Origin: Mycobacterium mantenii
GTDB taxonomy: Bacteria; Actinomycetota; Actinomycetes; Mycobacteriales; Mycobacteriaceae
Length of the DNA: 64,000 nucleotides
Direction: 5' to 3'
NCBI RefSeq assembly: GCF_010731775.1
Contig: NZ_AP022590.1
Location: 124,001-188,000 of the forward strand
The notes under the pieces are model-generated. The model ran no database searches, was not told the DNA's origin, and was given only the letters and a program-made list of their open reading frames with translations. The translations under genes were made by a program, and so were the position numbers. Positions 8,798 to 17,183 of this stretch are shown here, in pieces (positions within the stretch are counted from its first letter, which is position 1; the number at the start of each line of letters is the position of its first letter).

Positions 8798-9652
8798 CTA
8801 CGAGCCGGTGTAGGTCTCCGGGTCGGGGCGCAGCCGGGTGCCGTCGTTGAGGCCGTTGAGCGCGTCCATGTGCTCGTCGGCCAACTCGAAGTCGAACACG
8901 TCCAGGTTGGAGGCGATGTGCTCGGCGTTGGCCGACCGGAAGACGACCGCGTTGCCCAGCTGCAGGTTCCACCGCAGCAGCACCTGCGACGCGGTCTTGC
9001 CGTACTCGCCGGCGACCGAGGTCACCGTCGGGTTGTCGTTCAGCTTGCCCAGCGCCAGCGGCGTGTAGGACTGGGTGAGGACGTTGTGCTCGGCGTTGGT
9101 CTTGCGCAGCGCTTCCTGGTTGAGCAGCGGGTGCAGCTCGATCTGGTTGACCGCCGGGGTGACGAAGGTCAGGTCGATGACCGTCGTCAGGTACTCGTCG
9201 GTGAAGTTGGAGACGCCGATCGAGCGCGCTTGACCTTCCGCGCGGGACTGGATCATGCCGCCGAAGGAGTTCACGTAGGTGCCCAGCGACGGGGCCGGCC
9301 AGTGGATCAGGTAGAGGTCGACGTAGTCCAGGCCGAGGCGCTCCAGGCTGGCGGTGCACGCGTCCATCGCCCCCTTGAAACCCTGGTCGGAGGTGGCCAG
9401 CTTGGTGGTGACGAACAGCTCGGCGCGGGGAATGCCGGAGGCGGCGATGGCGCGCCCGACGGCGGCTTCGTTCCCGTAGACCGCGGCGGTGTCGATCAGC
9501 CGACAGCCGATCTCCAGCGCCGCCGAAATTGCGCGTTCGGTCTCGTCATCCGACAATTCCGCGACGCCCAGGCCGAGGGCCGGCATCGTGTTCTCGTCGT
9601 TGAGAGCGATTGATGGTACGGCGGAGCCCGACTCGCCAGTCAATGCATTCAC
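8798..9652 (-). CDS. Aldo/keto reductase (Rv2971-like), 284 aa
   Basis: NADPH-dependent (beta/alpha)8-barrel oxidoreductase acting on aldehydes such as methylglyoxal-type compounds. The catalytic tetrad is visible: D54 ([12 protein letters not shown]), Y59, K84 (VTTKLAT) and H117 (YLIHWP). The cofactor-phosphate region [20 protein letters not shown] is near the C-terminus. The length is normal. The GTG start at 9652 overlaps the stop codon of a decayed copy of its own 3' end lying directly upstream. It is convergent with the HNH gene and divergent from lipN. Confidence 0.92.
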   Translation of the reverse strand: MNALTGESGSAVPSIALNDENTMPALGLGVAELSDDETERAISAALEIGCRLIDTAAVYGNEAAVGRAIAASGIPRAELFVTTKLATSDQGFKGAMDACTASLERLGLDYVDLYLIHWPAPSLGTYVNSFGGMIQSRAEGQARSIGVSNFTDEYLTTVIDLTFVTPAVNQIELHPLLNQEALRKTNAEHNVLTQSYTPLALGKLNDNPTVTSVAGEYGKTASQVLLRWNLQLGNAVVFRSANAEHIASNLDVFDFELADEHMDALNGLNDGTRLRPDPETYTGS

Positions 9653-9872
9653 CTGCCTGTGAAATTGAAGGTTCGAGATTGTGCGCCGAGCCAGATTCCG
9701 TCATCGAGCGAGAAGATCAACGCCGTTCCGGCGCCGAATTCGAAGCGCTCAGTTCGAAATCGAACACGTCGAAGTTGCTCGCAATCCGATGAAGGCTCAC
9801 CGACTCGGGGACCACGATATTACCGAGCCAGTAAAAGCAACGTAATCAACACCTGGGCGGGTGTCCATCCGC
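9649..9872 (-). pseudogene. Decayed 3' fragment of a second aldo/keto reductase
   Basis: Read leftward and switching frame, this stretch gives WTPAQVL, then LGNIVVPES, then HRIASNFDVFDFELS, then [19 protein letters not shown] and a stop. These align with [33 protein letters not shown] and [19 protein letters not shown] of the intact neighbour, in the same order. At least two frameshifts separate the pieces, and no plausible N-terminal half is present. The decayed gene ends (9649-9651) overlapping the neighbour's GTG start, suggesting an old tandem duplication whose upstream copy was truncated. Confidence 0.75.
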
Positions 9873-10104
9873 GCCGTCGGCGCCGGGGACGCGCCACGTA
9901 CAGTGAGACCCGCGGCACACCGGAACCGGCAGTCGCTCGGCCGTTCTCCGGCGTGGTGCGGCGACGTCGATCCGCCGGTAGACCGCGGTATTGACCGCCT
10001 GTTGGTGGCCGCGCGGCCGGCACTACGCCGAGGCGACGGGCGGCCGGGGGGCGAATAACCGTTCGCCGGCGAGCGTTAGCACGTGTTGTTTAAGGGGGTT
10101 ACCC
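9873..10104. other. lipN leader region without a recognisable gene
   Basis: These 232 bases lie between the aldo/keto reductase remnant and lipN. They are rich in short CGCCG runs and carry no convincing coding frame. The last bases hold AAGGGGGTT (10092-10100), the ribosome-binding site for lipN. The upstream half may be further eroded sequence of the reductase copy; I cannot align it. Confidence 0.45.
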
Positions 10105-11223
10105 ATGACCAGACCCATGTCTGGCGCACCGGAGCGGGAGTTCGAAGCCGACCGCGCCTCGGTGCGGCTGGCCACTCGCATCCAGGGCGCCGTCACCAAC
10201 GCAGGGGCCAAGGTCATCCCGTGGATCCCCACCGCCATCAGGCGGGGACTGGTCCGCGGTCGGTCGGTCATGATCGACGGCAACACGCTGGATCCGACCT
10301 TGCAGCTGATGCTGTCGGGCCTGCGCGCCGTCGGCATCGACGGGCTGGTCGTCGACGACGACCCGCAAACCTCGCGGGCCCAGATGCGCGAGTCGACCGT
10401 GGGGTTCCCCGGCCCGCAGATTCACGTCGACGTGGCCGAGTTGTCGCTGCCCGGCCCGGCCGGTGAGATCGCGGCCCGGCACTACCGGCCGGCCGGCGGC
10501 GAGGCCGCACCGCTGCTGGTCTTCTACCACGGCGGCGGCTGGTCGATCGGCGACCTGGACACCCACGACGCCTTGTGCAGGCTGACCTGTCGCGACGCCG
10601 GCATCCACGTGTTGTCGATCGACTACCGGCTGGCCCCCGAGCACCCGGCGCCGGCCGCGATCGAGGACGCCTACGCGGCCTTCACCTGGGCCTACGAGCA
10701 CGCCGGTGAGCTGGGCGCGACGCCGGGACTGGTCGCGGTCGGCGGGGACAGTGCCGGCGGTAACCTCGCCGCCGTCGTCAGCCAGATCGCGCGCGACGAG
10801 GGCGCCCCGGCGCCGGTGCTGCAGTGGCTGCTCTATCCGCGGACCGACTTCACCGTGCAGAACCGGTCACTGACGCTGTTCTCGCGCGGCTTCCTGCTCA
10901 CCAAGCGGGACATCGACTGGTTCGAATCGCAGTACCTGCGGCGTTCCAATCTCGACCGCACCGATCCGCGGATATCGCCGGCGTTGGCCGAATCGCTGAC
11001 CGGCCTGGCGCCCGCGCTGATCGCGGTCGCGGGTTTCGACCCGCTGCGCGACGAGGGCGAGAGCTACGCCGAGGCGCTGCGCGCGGCCGGCGTCGCGGTC
11101 GACCTGCGGTACCTGGGTTCGCTGACCCACGGCTTCGCCAACCTGTTTCAGCTGGGCGGTGACAGCATGGTCGCGACCAGCGAGCTGATTTCGGCCCTGC
11201 GCGCACACCTGAGCCGGGTCTGA
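10105..11223 (+). CDS. lipN: Alpha/beta-hydrolase, HSL-family lipase/esterase LipN, 372 aa
   Basis: Hormone-sensitive-lipase family carboxylesterase. The oxyanion motif HGGGW is at residues 142-146, and the nucleophile elbow GDSAGG is at 214-219 with Ser216. The acid AGFDPLRDEGE and the histidine THGFANLF follow near the C-terminus in the expected order. SIDYRLAPEHPAPAA is the family's conserved segment. ATG 10105 is chosen over the longer open frame because AAGGGGG lies six bases upstream and homologues start there. It hydrolyses short-chain esters or glycerides in characterised relatives. Position next to the Rv2971-like and Rv2969c-like genes matches Rv2970c. Confidence 0.9.
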   Translation: MTRPMSGAPEREFEADRASVRLATRIQGAVTNAGAKVIPWIPTAIRRGLVRGRSVMIDGNTLDPTLQLMLSGLRAVGIDGLVVDDDPQTSRAQMRESTVGFPGPQIHVDVAELSLPGPAGEIAARHYRPAGGEAAPLLVFYHGGGWSIGDLDTHDALCRLTCRDAGIHVLSIDYRLAPEHPAPAAIEDAYAAFTWAYEHAGELGATPGLVAVGGDSAGGNLAAVVSQIARDEGAPAPVLQWLLYPRTDFTVQNRSLTLFSRGFLLTKRDIDWFESQYLRRSNLDRTDPRISPALAESLTGLAPALIAVAGFDPLRDEGESYAEALRAAGVAVDLRYLGSLTHGFANLFQLGGDSMVATSELISALRAHLSRV

Positions 11224-11323
11224 TTCCGTGAGCGGGAGGCGCCGGTAATCTAGAGGCGCCTTGTCCGATCGCTTTGTCCGCACCGGGCAGACCGACACCT
11301 CGTACCGAAAGATCAGGGAACCT

Positions 11324-12091
11324 GTGGCCGACAAACCCAAACGTCCCCCGCGATTCGACATGAAGTCGGCCTCTGGCGGTAAGTCGAGCCGACTCGTCCA
11401 GATCGGCGGCACCGCCTTCGTGGTGATCTTCGCGGTTGCCCTCGTCTTCTACATCGTGACGTCGCACCACAAGAAGACCGGCCCCACCGGTGCGGGCGAC
11501 ACGGTCCGGGTGACGTCGAGCAAGCTGATCACCCAGCCCGGCAGCAGCGACCCCAAGGCCGTCGTGACGTTCTACGAGGACTTCCTGTGCCCGGCCTGCG
11601 GTAACTTCGAGCGCACCTTCGGCCCGACGGTGTCCAAGCTCATCGACCTCGGCGCGATTGCGGCCGACTACAACATGGTGTCGATCCTCGACAGCTCGCG
11701 GAACCAGAACTATTCGTCGCGCGCGGGTGCCGCGGCCCTGTGCGTCGCCGACGAGTCCCAGGACGCGTTCCGGCGGTTCCACTCCGCGCTGTTCAGCACC
11801 GACATTCAGCCGAGCGAGACCGGCAAGAGTTTCCCGGACAACGCGCGGCTGATCGAGCTCGCCCGCGAGGCCGGTGTGGTGGGCAAGGTGCCGGACTGCA
11901 TCAACAGCGGCAAGTACCTGTCCAAGGTCACCGGCGAAGCGGCGGCCGGGCACATCAACGCCACGCCGACCATCAAGATCAACGGCGATGACTACGACCC
12001 GTCAACACCCGATGCGCTGGTCAGCAAGATTAAGGCGATCGTGGGCAACATTCCGGGCATCGACGGCGCGGTGGCGCCGGCCTCCATGTGA
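11324..12091 (+). CDS. Membrane-anchored DsbA-like disulfide oxidoreductase (Rv2969c-like), 255 aa
   Basis: A short basic N-terminus precedes one transmembrane helix (about residues 24-46), followed by an extracytoplasmic thioredoxin/DsbA fold. The redox motif FLCPACGNFE (C89, C92) and the cis-proline segment NATPTIKING are present; further cysteines (ALCVAD and PDCINS) may form a structural disulfide. The protein introduces disulfides into exported proteins and is reoxidised by VKOR, its direct downstream neighbour. GTG 11324 (VADKPKRPPRF) is preferred to TTG 11261 because CAGGGAA lies upstream and M. tuberculosis starts here. The 3' end overlaps VKOR by four bases, so translation is coupled. 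Confidence 0.9.
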   Translation: MADKPKRPPRFDMKSASGGKSSRLVQIGGTAFVVIFAVALVFYIVTSHHKKTGPTGAGDTVRVTSSKLITQPGSSDPKAVVTFYEDFLCPACGNFERTFGPTVSKLIDLGAIAADYNMVSILDSSRNQNYSSRAGAAALCVADESQDAFRRFHSALFSTDIQPSETGKSFPDNARLIELAREAGVVGKVPDCINSGKYLSKVTGEAAAGHINATPTIKINGDDYDPSTPDALVSKIKAIVGNIPGIDGAVAPASM

Positions 12092-12735
12092 CCGGTGCGG
12101 TGACGACAGAAGCTGCCGATCTCACCGGCGACCTGACACCGGATTCGCTTCCGGCGGCGCGAGTTCCGGCGGCCAGCGCCTGGTGGGTGCTGATCGCCGG
12201 TCTGATCGGGTTGGTCGCGTCGATGACGCTGACGGTCGAGAAGATCGACCTGCTGCTCAACCCGGCGTACGTGCCGTCGTGCAACCTCAACCCGATCCTG
12301 TCCTGTGGCTCGGTGATGGTCACGCCGCAGGCATCGCTGCTGGGGTTCCCCAATCCGCTGCTGGGGCTGGTGGCCTTCACCGTGGTGGTCGTCACCGGGT
12401 TGCTGGCGTTGACGAAAGTCGCTCTGCCCCAATGGTATTGGGTGGGGCTGACGATCGGGCTGGTGGTTGGTGCGGCGTTCGTGCACTGGCTGATTTTCCA
12501 GAGCCTGTATCGCATCGGCGCGCTGTGCCCGTACTGCATGGTGGTGTGGGTGGTGACCATCTCGCTGCTGGTGGTGGTCGCCTCGATCGCTTATCGCCCG
12601 GTGTTGCAGCGCCGCCAAACCGGTGTGGCGTCGGTGCTTTTCCAGTGGCGATGGTCGCTCGCCGCACTCTGGTTCACCGCGGTGTTCCTGATGATCATGG
12701 CGCGGTTCTGGGACTACTGGTCGACGCTGCTGTAG
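12088..12735 (+). CDS. Vitamin K epoxide reductase (VKOR) family membrane protein, 215 aa
   Basis: Four to five hydrophobic helices and the four VKOR cysteines are visible: C65 and C73 in the first periplasmic loop ([14 protein letters not shown]), and the quinone-facing CPYC at 147-150. The family reoxidises DsbA-like proteins and passes electrons to menaquinone, replacing DsbB in actinobacteria. The overlap with the DsbA-like gene supports their functional pairing. In M. tuberculosis the next gene is pca (pyruvate carboxylase); here rsmD follows after ten bases. Confidence 0.95.
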   Translation: MTGAVTTEAADLTGDLTPDSLPAARVPAASAWWVLIAGLIGLVASMTLTVEKIDLLLNPAYVPSCNLNPILSCGSVMVTPQASLLGFPNPLLGLVAFTVVVVTGLLALTKVALPQWYWVGLTIGLVVGAAFVHWLIFQSLYRIGALCPYCMVVWVVTISLLVVVASIAYRPVLQRRQTGVASVLFQWRWSLAALWFTAVFLMIMARFWDYWSTLL

Positions 12736-12745
12736 GTGGCTGCAC

Positions 12746-13300
12746 GTGACCCGGATCATTGGCGGCGCGGCCGGGGGCCGTCGCATCGCGGTCCCGCCAC
12801 GAGGTGCCAGGCCCACCACCGACCGGGTGCGCGAGTCGCTGTTCAACATCCTGACCGCCCGCCTGGAGCTGACCGGGCGCAGGGTGCTGGACCTCTACGC
12901 CGGATCGGGCGCGTTGGGATTGGAGGCGCTCTCCCGCGGTGCCGCCGCGGCGCTGTTCGTCGAGTCGGACCCGCGCACCGGATCCGTGATCGCGCGCAAC
13001 ATCGAAACCGTGGGCCTGCCCGGTGCGACGCTGCGCCGCGGAGCGGTGGCGACCGTGCTGGCGGCCGGGACCCCGGCCGCGTTCGATCTGGTGCTGGCCG
13101 ACCCGCCCTACGACGTGGACGCCGCGGAGGTCGAGGCGGTGCTGGAGGCGCTGCCCGCGCACGGCTGGGTGCGCGAGGGCAGCGTCGCGGTGGTGGAGCG
13201 GGCGGCCGGCGGTGTGCCGCTGAAGTGGCCGGCGGGTTGGTCGGTGTGGCCGCACAGGGTTTATGGCGACACCCGTCTGGAGCTGGCCGAGCGGCTCTGA
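12746..13300 (+). CDS. rsmD: 16S rRNA (guanine(966)-N2)-methyltransferase RsmD, 184 aa
   Basis: SAM-dependent methyltransferase of the 30S subunit. [18 protein letters not shown] is the RsmD N-terminus, followed by [15 protein letters not shown], the SAM loop [20 protein letters not shown], and the catalytic LADPPYD. Length is normal. The GTG start lies ten bases after the VKOR stop. The pairing with coaD downstream is widely conserved in bacteria; here a 51-bp tandem repeat separates them. Confidence 0.95.
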   Translation: MTRIIGGAAGGRRIAVPPRGARPTTDRVRESLFNILTARLELTGRRVLDLYAGSGALGLEALSRGAAAALFVESDPRTGSVIARNIETVGLPGATLRRGAVATVLAAGTPAAFDLVLADPPYDVDAAEVEAVLEALPAHGWVREGSVAVVERAAGGVPLKWPAGWSVWPHRVYGDTRLELAERL

Positions 13301-13320
13301 CGTGGCGTGTAACGTCGTCC

Positions 13321-13456
13321 GGCATGGCGCCGCTCCTCAGCATCGCTTCGCTCTGCATCGTCTCGGCGCGCGGCATGGCGCCGCCCCAACGCATCGCTTG
13401 GCTCTGCATCGTCTCGGCGCGCGGCATGTGCGCCGCTCCGCATCGCTTCGTTGGAC
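13321..13456. repeat. 51-bp tandem repeat between rsmD and coaD, about 2.7 copies
   Basis: Copies begin at 13321, 13372 and 13423, each opening GGCATG and containing CATCGCTTCG; the third is truncated at about 13456. Copy 1 contains, in reverse orientation, the 22-base core found before the HNH gene at 8038-8059. Copies 1 and 2 are nearly identical, so the expansion is recent. The repeat leaves open frames in several phases, which produces a false N-terminal extension of coaD. Confidence 0.8.
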
Positions 13457-13463
13457 CCCCGGC

Positions 13464-13946
13464 GTGACGGGCGCGGTGTGCCCCGGGTCGTTCGACCCGG
13501 TGACATTGGGACACATCGACGTCTTCGAGCGTGCGTCGGCTCAATTCGACGAGGTGGTGGTGGCCATCCTGACCAACCCCGCCAAGAAGGGCATGTTCGA
13601 CCTCGACGAGCGGATCGCGATGATCAACGAATCGACGACGCATCTGCCCAACCTGCGGGTGGAAGCCGGGCAAGGTCTGGTCGTCAACTTCGCCCTGTCC
13701 CGCGGGATGACCGCCATCGTGAAGGGGCTGCGCACCGGCACCGACTTCGAATACGAGCTGCAGATGGCGCAGATGAACAAACACGTCGCCGGCGTGGACA
13801 CGTTTTTCGTCGCGACCGCCCCGCGCTATTCGTTCGTGTCCTCATCGCTGGCCAAAGAGGTCGCGATGCTCGGTGGCGACGTGTCGGAACTTTTGCCCGA
13901 ACCCGTCAATCGCCGCCTGCGCGAACGGCTTTCGGGCCGGTCCTGA
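13464..13946 (+). CDS. coaD: Phosphopantetheine adenylyltransferase, 160 aa
   Basis: CoaD makes dephospho-CoA from 4'-phosphopantetheine and ATP, the penultimate step of coenzyme A synthesis. The N-terminus [21 protein letters not shown] holds the T/HxGH nucleotidyltransferase motif. [19 protein letters not shown] and the late [13 protein letters not shown] are family-specific, the latter carrying the second ATP-binding signature. GTG 13464 gives the usual length of about 160. The longer open frame upstream translates the 51-bp tandem repeat and is not credible. Confidence 0.96.
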   Translation: MTGAVCPGSFDPVTLGHIDVFERASAQFDEVVVAILTNPAKKGMFDLDERIAMINESTTHLPNLRVEAGQGLVVNFALSRGMTAIVKGLRTGTDFEYELQMAQMNKHVAGVDTFFVATAPRYSFVSSSLAKEVAMLGGDVSELLPEPVNRRLRERLSGRS

Positions 13947-14228
13947 GGCTGTCGATCGTCGCCCCCGAAAGCCTTGGGCAGCAATCGCATTGACGAAACC
14001 GACCGGGGCCTGGAATAACCGGCCGCGTGATGGGTACCCGACGATGTCCGAGTTCTCCGTCGATTACCCATGAGTCCCTCGCAAAGGGCGGTCGACGGGT
14101 TAGAGCGCGCCACGCCGAACCCAGTCAACCGGAAAAGATCGCAGACGCGCACGCGGAACGTATCTTGTAGATCTGGTCCTGAGGAGGGGGTACGCGAGGT
14201 CGCCGACGTCGATAGGAGAACGGCAGCC
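13947..14228. other. Spacer between coaD and the thiamine-diphosphate enzyme
   Basis: No gene is seen in these 282 bases. A frame open from 14070 joins the downstream enzyme but lacks similarity to it; the true start at 14229 has its own ribosome-binding site (AGGAG, 14214-14218). In M. tuberculosis purU follows coaD; no purU remnant is recognisable. Confidence 0.5.
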
Positions 14229-15938
14229 ATGACGGTAGACAATCTGTTCGACGTACCCGAGGCAGCGGCCGATCTGGTCGCGCTGCTCGCCGACGAAGGG
14301 GTCGCGCACTTCTTCATCAACCCCGGAACCGATTCCGCGCCGATCCAGGAGGCGCTGGCGGCAGCGCGCGCAACCGGCACGCCGAGCCCGCAGGCGGTGT
14401 TGTGCGTGCACGAGAGCATCGCGCTGGCGGCGGCCATCGGCCACCACATGGCCAGCGGCCGCCCGCAGGCGGTCATGGTGCACGTCGACGCCGGCACGCT
14501 GAATCTGGGCTGCCAGTTGCACAACGCGCAGCGCAACGGAACTCCGGTGGTGGTGTTCGCCGGGCGGACTCCCTACAGTTCCGCGCCGCAGGTGCGCGGT
14601 CACCGCGATTCCTACATCCATTGGCAGCAGGAGCAACTCGACCAGCCGGCCGCGGTGCGCAACTATGTCAAGTGGCACATGGAGGTTCCGCGCGGCCGCG
14701 AGCTCGCCCCCATCGTCCGTCGGGCATTCCAGGTCGCCCAATCCTGCCCGTCCGGACCCGCGTACGTGATGCTGCCCCGAGAAGCGTTGATGGAACACGG
14801 CGTCGGCGCCCTGCCGCGCAGGCTGCCGCCCGCCGTGCCGCCCGGCCCGGATCCGGGTGCGCTGGGACGCCTGGCGGGAATCCTGGTGGCGGGCAAGCGG
14901 GTTGTCATCGTCACGGCCAGGACCGCCGCAGACCCGGGGACCGCGACCGTGCTGGGCCGCATCGCCAAGTTGCTCGGTGCGCCGGTGATCGATCAGGGTG
15001 ACCGCGCCAACCTGCCGCCGGGACATCCGTTGCACGTGGTGGGCGACGCGGGCCCGCTGGAAAACGCCGACACCGTGCTGCTGTTGGACTGCGAAGTGCC
15101 TTGGGTGCCCGCGCAGCTGGCCCCGCCCGCGGACGCGCGCGTGGTGCAGATCGACGGGGATCCGGTCAAACCGAGCATGCCGCTGTGGACCTATCCGGTC
15201 GAGATCGCGTTGACCGCGGACACCCGCGTGGCGCTGCTGCTGCTCGAGCAGACCCTGTTGCGGCTGGCCACCGACGAGCTACGGGAGAAGTGGGCCACAC
15301 GCCGACAGGCGGCCGAGGCCGGCGCCGCGCAATGCCGGCAGGAGGCGGCTCGCCGGGCCGCCTCCGACCTCCCGGCGGACGCCCCCGACGCGATGCTGGG
15401 TGCGCTGGGCGTCGCCTTGCCCGACGACGCGGTGGTGGTCCAGGAGGCCGTGACCAACCGGGCCGCCGTGGCCCGACAGGTGCGGCGGCCGCCCGGGCAC
15501 CTCTTCGACACGGGCGCACCGGCATTGGGCTGGGCGCTCGGCGGCGCCTTCGGGGTGAAACTCGCCCGGCCGGAGGCGCCCGTCGTGGCCATATGCGGTG
15601 ACGGTTCGTTCAATTTCGGGGTGCCCACCGCCGCGTTGTGGTCGGCCCATCGCTACGGCGCGCCCTTCGTGACGGTCGTCTTGAACAACCAGTCGTATCT
15701 GGCCTCCAAGTTGCCGGTGATGGGGTTGTATCCCGATGGAGTATCGGTGCGGGAGAACGACTTCGGCGAAACCCGGCTCACCCCGGCCACCGACTACGCC
15801 GCCCTCGCCAAGGCCTGCGGAGGCAGCGGACGCAGCGTGCACACGCCGGCGGAGATGAGCGAGGCCCTCGGTTGGGCGCTCGGCGAGGCCGACCAAGGGC
15901 GGTGCGCGGTGCTGGACGTGCGGTTGCCGCAGCCCTGA
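14229..15938 (+). CDS. Thiamine-diphosphate-dependent enzyme, acetolactate-synthase-like, 569 aa
   Basis: Three-domain ThDP enzyme. The N-terminal PYR domain has HFFINPGTDSAPIQEAL and the cofactor-activating Glu in VLCVHESIALAAAIGH. The central domain is the nucleotide-like one. The C-terminal PP domain has the metal/ThDP motif GDGSFNFG (residues 457-464) ending in NN at 486-487, the canonical 28-residue spacing. It is distinct from the biosynthetic IlvB. Such homologues are usually annotated 'thiamine pyrophosphate-requiring protein', with decarboxylase or carboligase chemistry; the substrate is unknown. The ATG start is supported by AGGAG ten bases upstream. It is convergent with the permease with only two bases between stops. 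Confidence 0.85.
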   Translation: MTVDNLFDVPEAAADLVALLADEGVAHFFINPGTDSAPIQEALAAARATGTPSPQAVLCVHESIALAAAIGHHMASGRPQAVMVHVDAGTLNLGCQLHNAQRNGTPVVVFAGRTPYSSAPQVRGHRDSYIHWQQEQLDQPAAVRNYVKWHMEVPRGRELAPIVRRAFQVAQSCPSGPAYVMLPREALMEHGVGALPRRLPPAVPPGPDPGALGRLAGILVAGKRVVIVTARTAADPGTATVLGRIAKLLGAPVIDQGDRANLPPGHPLHVVGDAGPLENADTVLLLDCEVPWVPAQLAPPADARVVQIDGDPVKPSMPLWTYPVEIALTADTRVALLLLEQTLLRLATDELREKWATRRQAAEAGAAQCRQEAARRAASDLPADAPDAMLGALGVALPDDAVVVQEAVTNRAAVARQVRRPPGHLFDTGAPALGWALGGAFGVKLARPEAPVVAICGDGSFNFGVPTAALWSAHRYGAPFVTVVLNNQSYLASKLPVMGLYPDGVSVRENDFGETRLTPATDYAALAKACGGSGRSVHTPAEMSEALGWALGEADQGRCAVLDVRLPQP

Positions 15939-15940
15939 GG

Positions 15941-17107
15941 TCAGTGATGATGCTCGGCCTCGCCGGCTTCGGGGGAGCCGCCCATCATGCGCGCCATCGG
16001 CAGGCCCCCGGAGGTGACGAACCGGACGACCAGGACGGCCGCGAGCGCCAGGAACGCGATGTTGAGCCAGGTCGTGTAGTTCCAGGAGATCGACGCCTCG
16101 ATCACCGTGGCGTTGCGCTGCGTGGGAATCAGATGTGTTGTGCCGAAGATCAATTCGACCAGATACCCGGCGGCGACCATCGCGGCGTAGAAGGTGCCCA
16201 GCAGCGTCAGCATCATCTTGGTGCCGTAGTACTTGCGGTAGATGTTCAGGATCGGAAGGATCAGCAGGTCGGCGTAGATGAACGCGATGACGCCGCCGAA
16301 GCTGATGCCTCCGTTCCATAACACCGCGGCCAGCGGGACGTTGCCGATGGAGCACACGAAAGACACGATCGCCACGATGGGCCCGACGATCGGTCCCCAC
16401 AGCGCCGAGAGGCCCGGGTGATCGGCCAAAAAGAAGAGCTGCCAGAACTTTTCGGGAACCCAGGCCGCGACGGCGCCCGCAATCAGCAAGCCCAGGACGA
16501 GGTCGCGCAGGATCGCCAGCCACTCCATCACGAACACGTGCGAAACCGAGGTGAAACCGTCCGGGGAGAACAGCCGTCGCGCAAACGAGCCCTCGCCTTT
16601 GATCGACATGTCCATGGCGGCATGGCCTTCCATCGAGCCGGCGATTCCCCGCTCGGCCTGCTCGCGGGCGGCGTCGACGAGCCGCGACCGCACGAATAGA
16701 CGGAACAAGACGGCCAGCACGACGATTATCAGTGGGCCGCCGACGAATTCGGCGGCGGTGAATTGCCAGCCCATCAGCAGGGCCAGGATGATGCCCAACT
16801 CCACCACCAGGTTGGTGGAACCGATCTCGAACGCCATCGCGGCGGTGAAGTCGGCGCCCTTGCGAAACAACGATCGCGCCAACGCCACCGCGGCGTACGA
16901 GCACGACGACGATGCCGCCCCCAGCCCGGCGGAGACCGCCAGGGTGCGCGGGCGATCGTCACCCATCAGCGCCACGATCGTTGAGCGTCGCACCACGGCC
17001 TGCACCACCGCCGAAAGGGCGAAGCCCAAAATCAGCGCCCACAGGATTTCCCACGTCATCGACGCCGCGAGCGTCAACGCGTGCCCGATAGCCGATAGCA
17101 CCGTCAC
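15941..17107 (-). CDS. DUF318-type permease of the copper (RicR) regulon, Rv2963-like, 388 aa
   Basis: Polytopic membrane protein with eight to ten hydrophobic helices. Paired conserved segments (SSSCSYAAVALARSLFRKGA and VCSIGNVPLAAVLWNGG) are diagnostic of the DUF318/ArsP-like permease family, whose members move metals or metalloids. A central cytoplasmic loop (about residues 165-225) and a His-rich tail (EAEHHH) could bind metal. The M. tuberculosis homologue Rv2963 belongs to the copper-responsive RicR regulon (from memory), and a matching operator lies 58 bases upstream. GTG 17107 is chosen because an AGGAGG lies about seven bases upstream; the longer open frame reaching 17272 would run through the operator. 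Confidence 0.88.
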   Translation of the reverse strand: MTVLSAIGHALTLAASMTWEILWALILGFALSAVVQAVVRRSTIVALMGDDRPRTLAVSAGLGAASSSCSYAAVALARSLFRKGADFTAAMAFEIGSTNLVVELGIILALLMGWQFTAAEFVGGPLIIVVLAVLFRLFVRSRLVDAAREQAERGIAGSMEGHAAMDMSIKGEGSFARRLFSPDGFTSVSHVFVMEWLAILRDLVLGLLIAGAVAAWVPEKFWQLFFLADHPGLSALWGPIVGPIVAIVSFVCSIGNVPLAAVLWNGGISFGGVIAFIYADLLILPILNIYRKYYGTKMMLTLLGTFYAAMVAAGYLVELIFGTTHLIPTQRNATVIEASISWNYTTWLNIAFLALAAVLVVRFVTSGGLPMARMMGGSPEAGEAEHHH

Positions 17108-17164
17108 TTGTGTCCTCCTGCGGTCGATCACTGGCTTCGGAGGGCGCCCGCACCCATCCCGGAC

Positions 17165-17183
17165 TATACCCCTTAGGGGTATA
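17165..17183 (-). promoter_or_regulatory. RicR/CsoR-type copper operator
   Basis: TATACCCC, a three-base spacer and GGGGTATA form a perfect 8-bp inverted repeat. This is the typical operator of CsoR/RicR-family copper-sensing repressors, and its T-A-T-A ends can overlap a -10 element. It sits 58 bases upstream of the permease start on the permease's template side. The M. tuberculosis homologue is repressed by RicR and induced by copper, so the same control is very likely here. Confidence 0.85.

Noticed and set aside
13263..13463. N-terminal extension of coaD
   Set aside because: It translates the 51-bp tandem repeat; CoaD homologues start at about 13464.
15939..15940. Intrinsic terminator between the ThDP enzyme and the permease
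   Set aside because: Only two bases separate the convergent stops, and no hairpin with a U-tract is seen.
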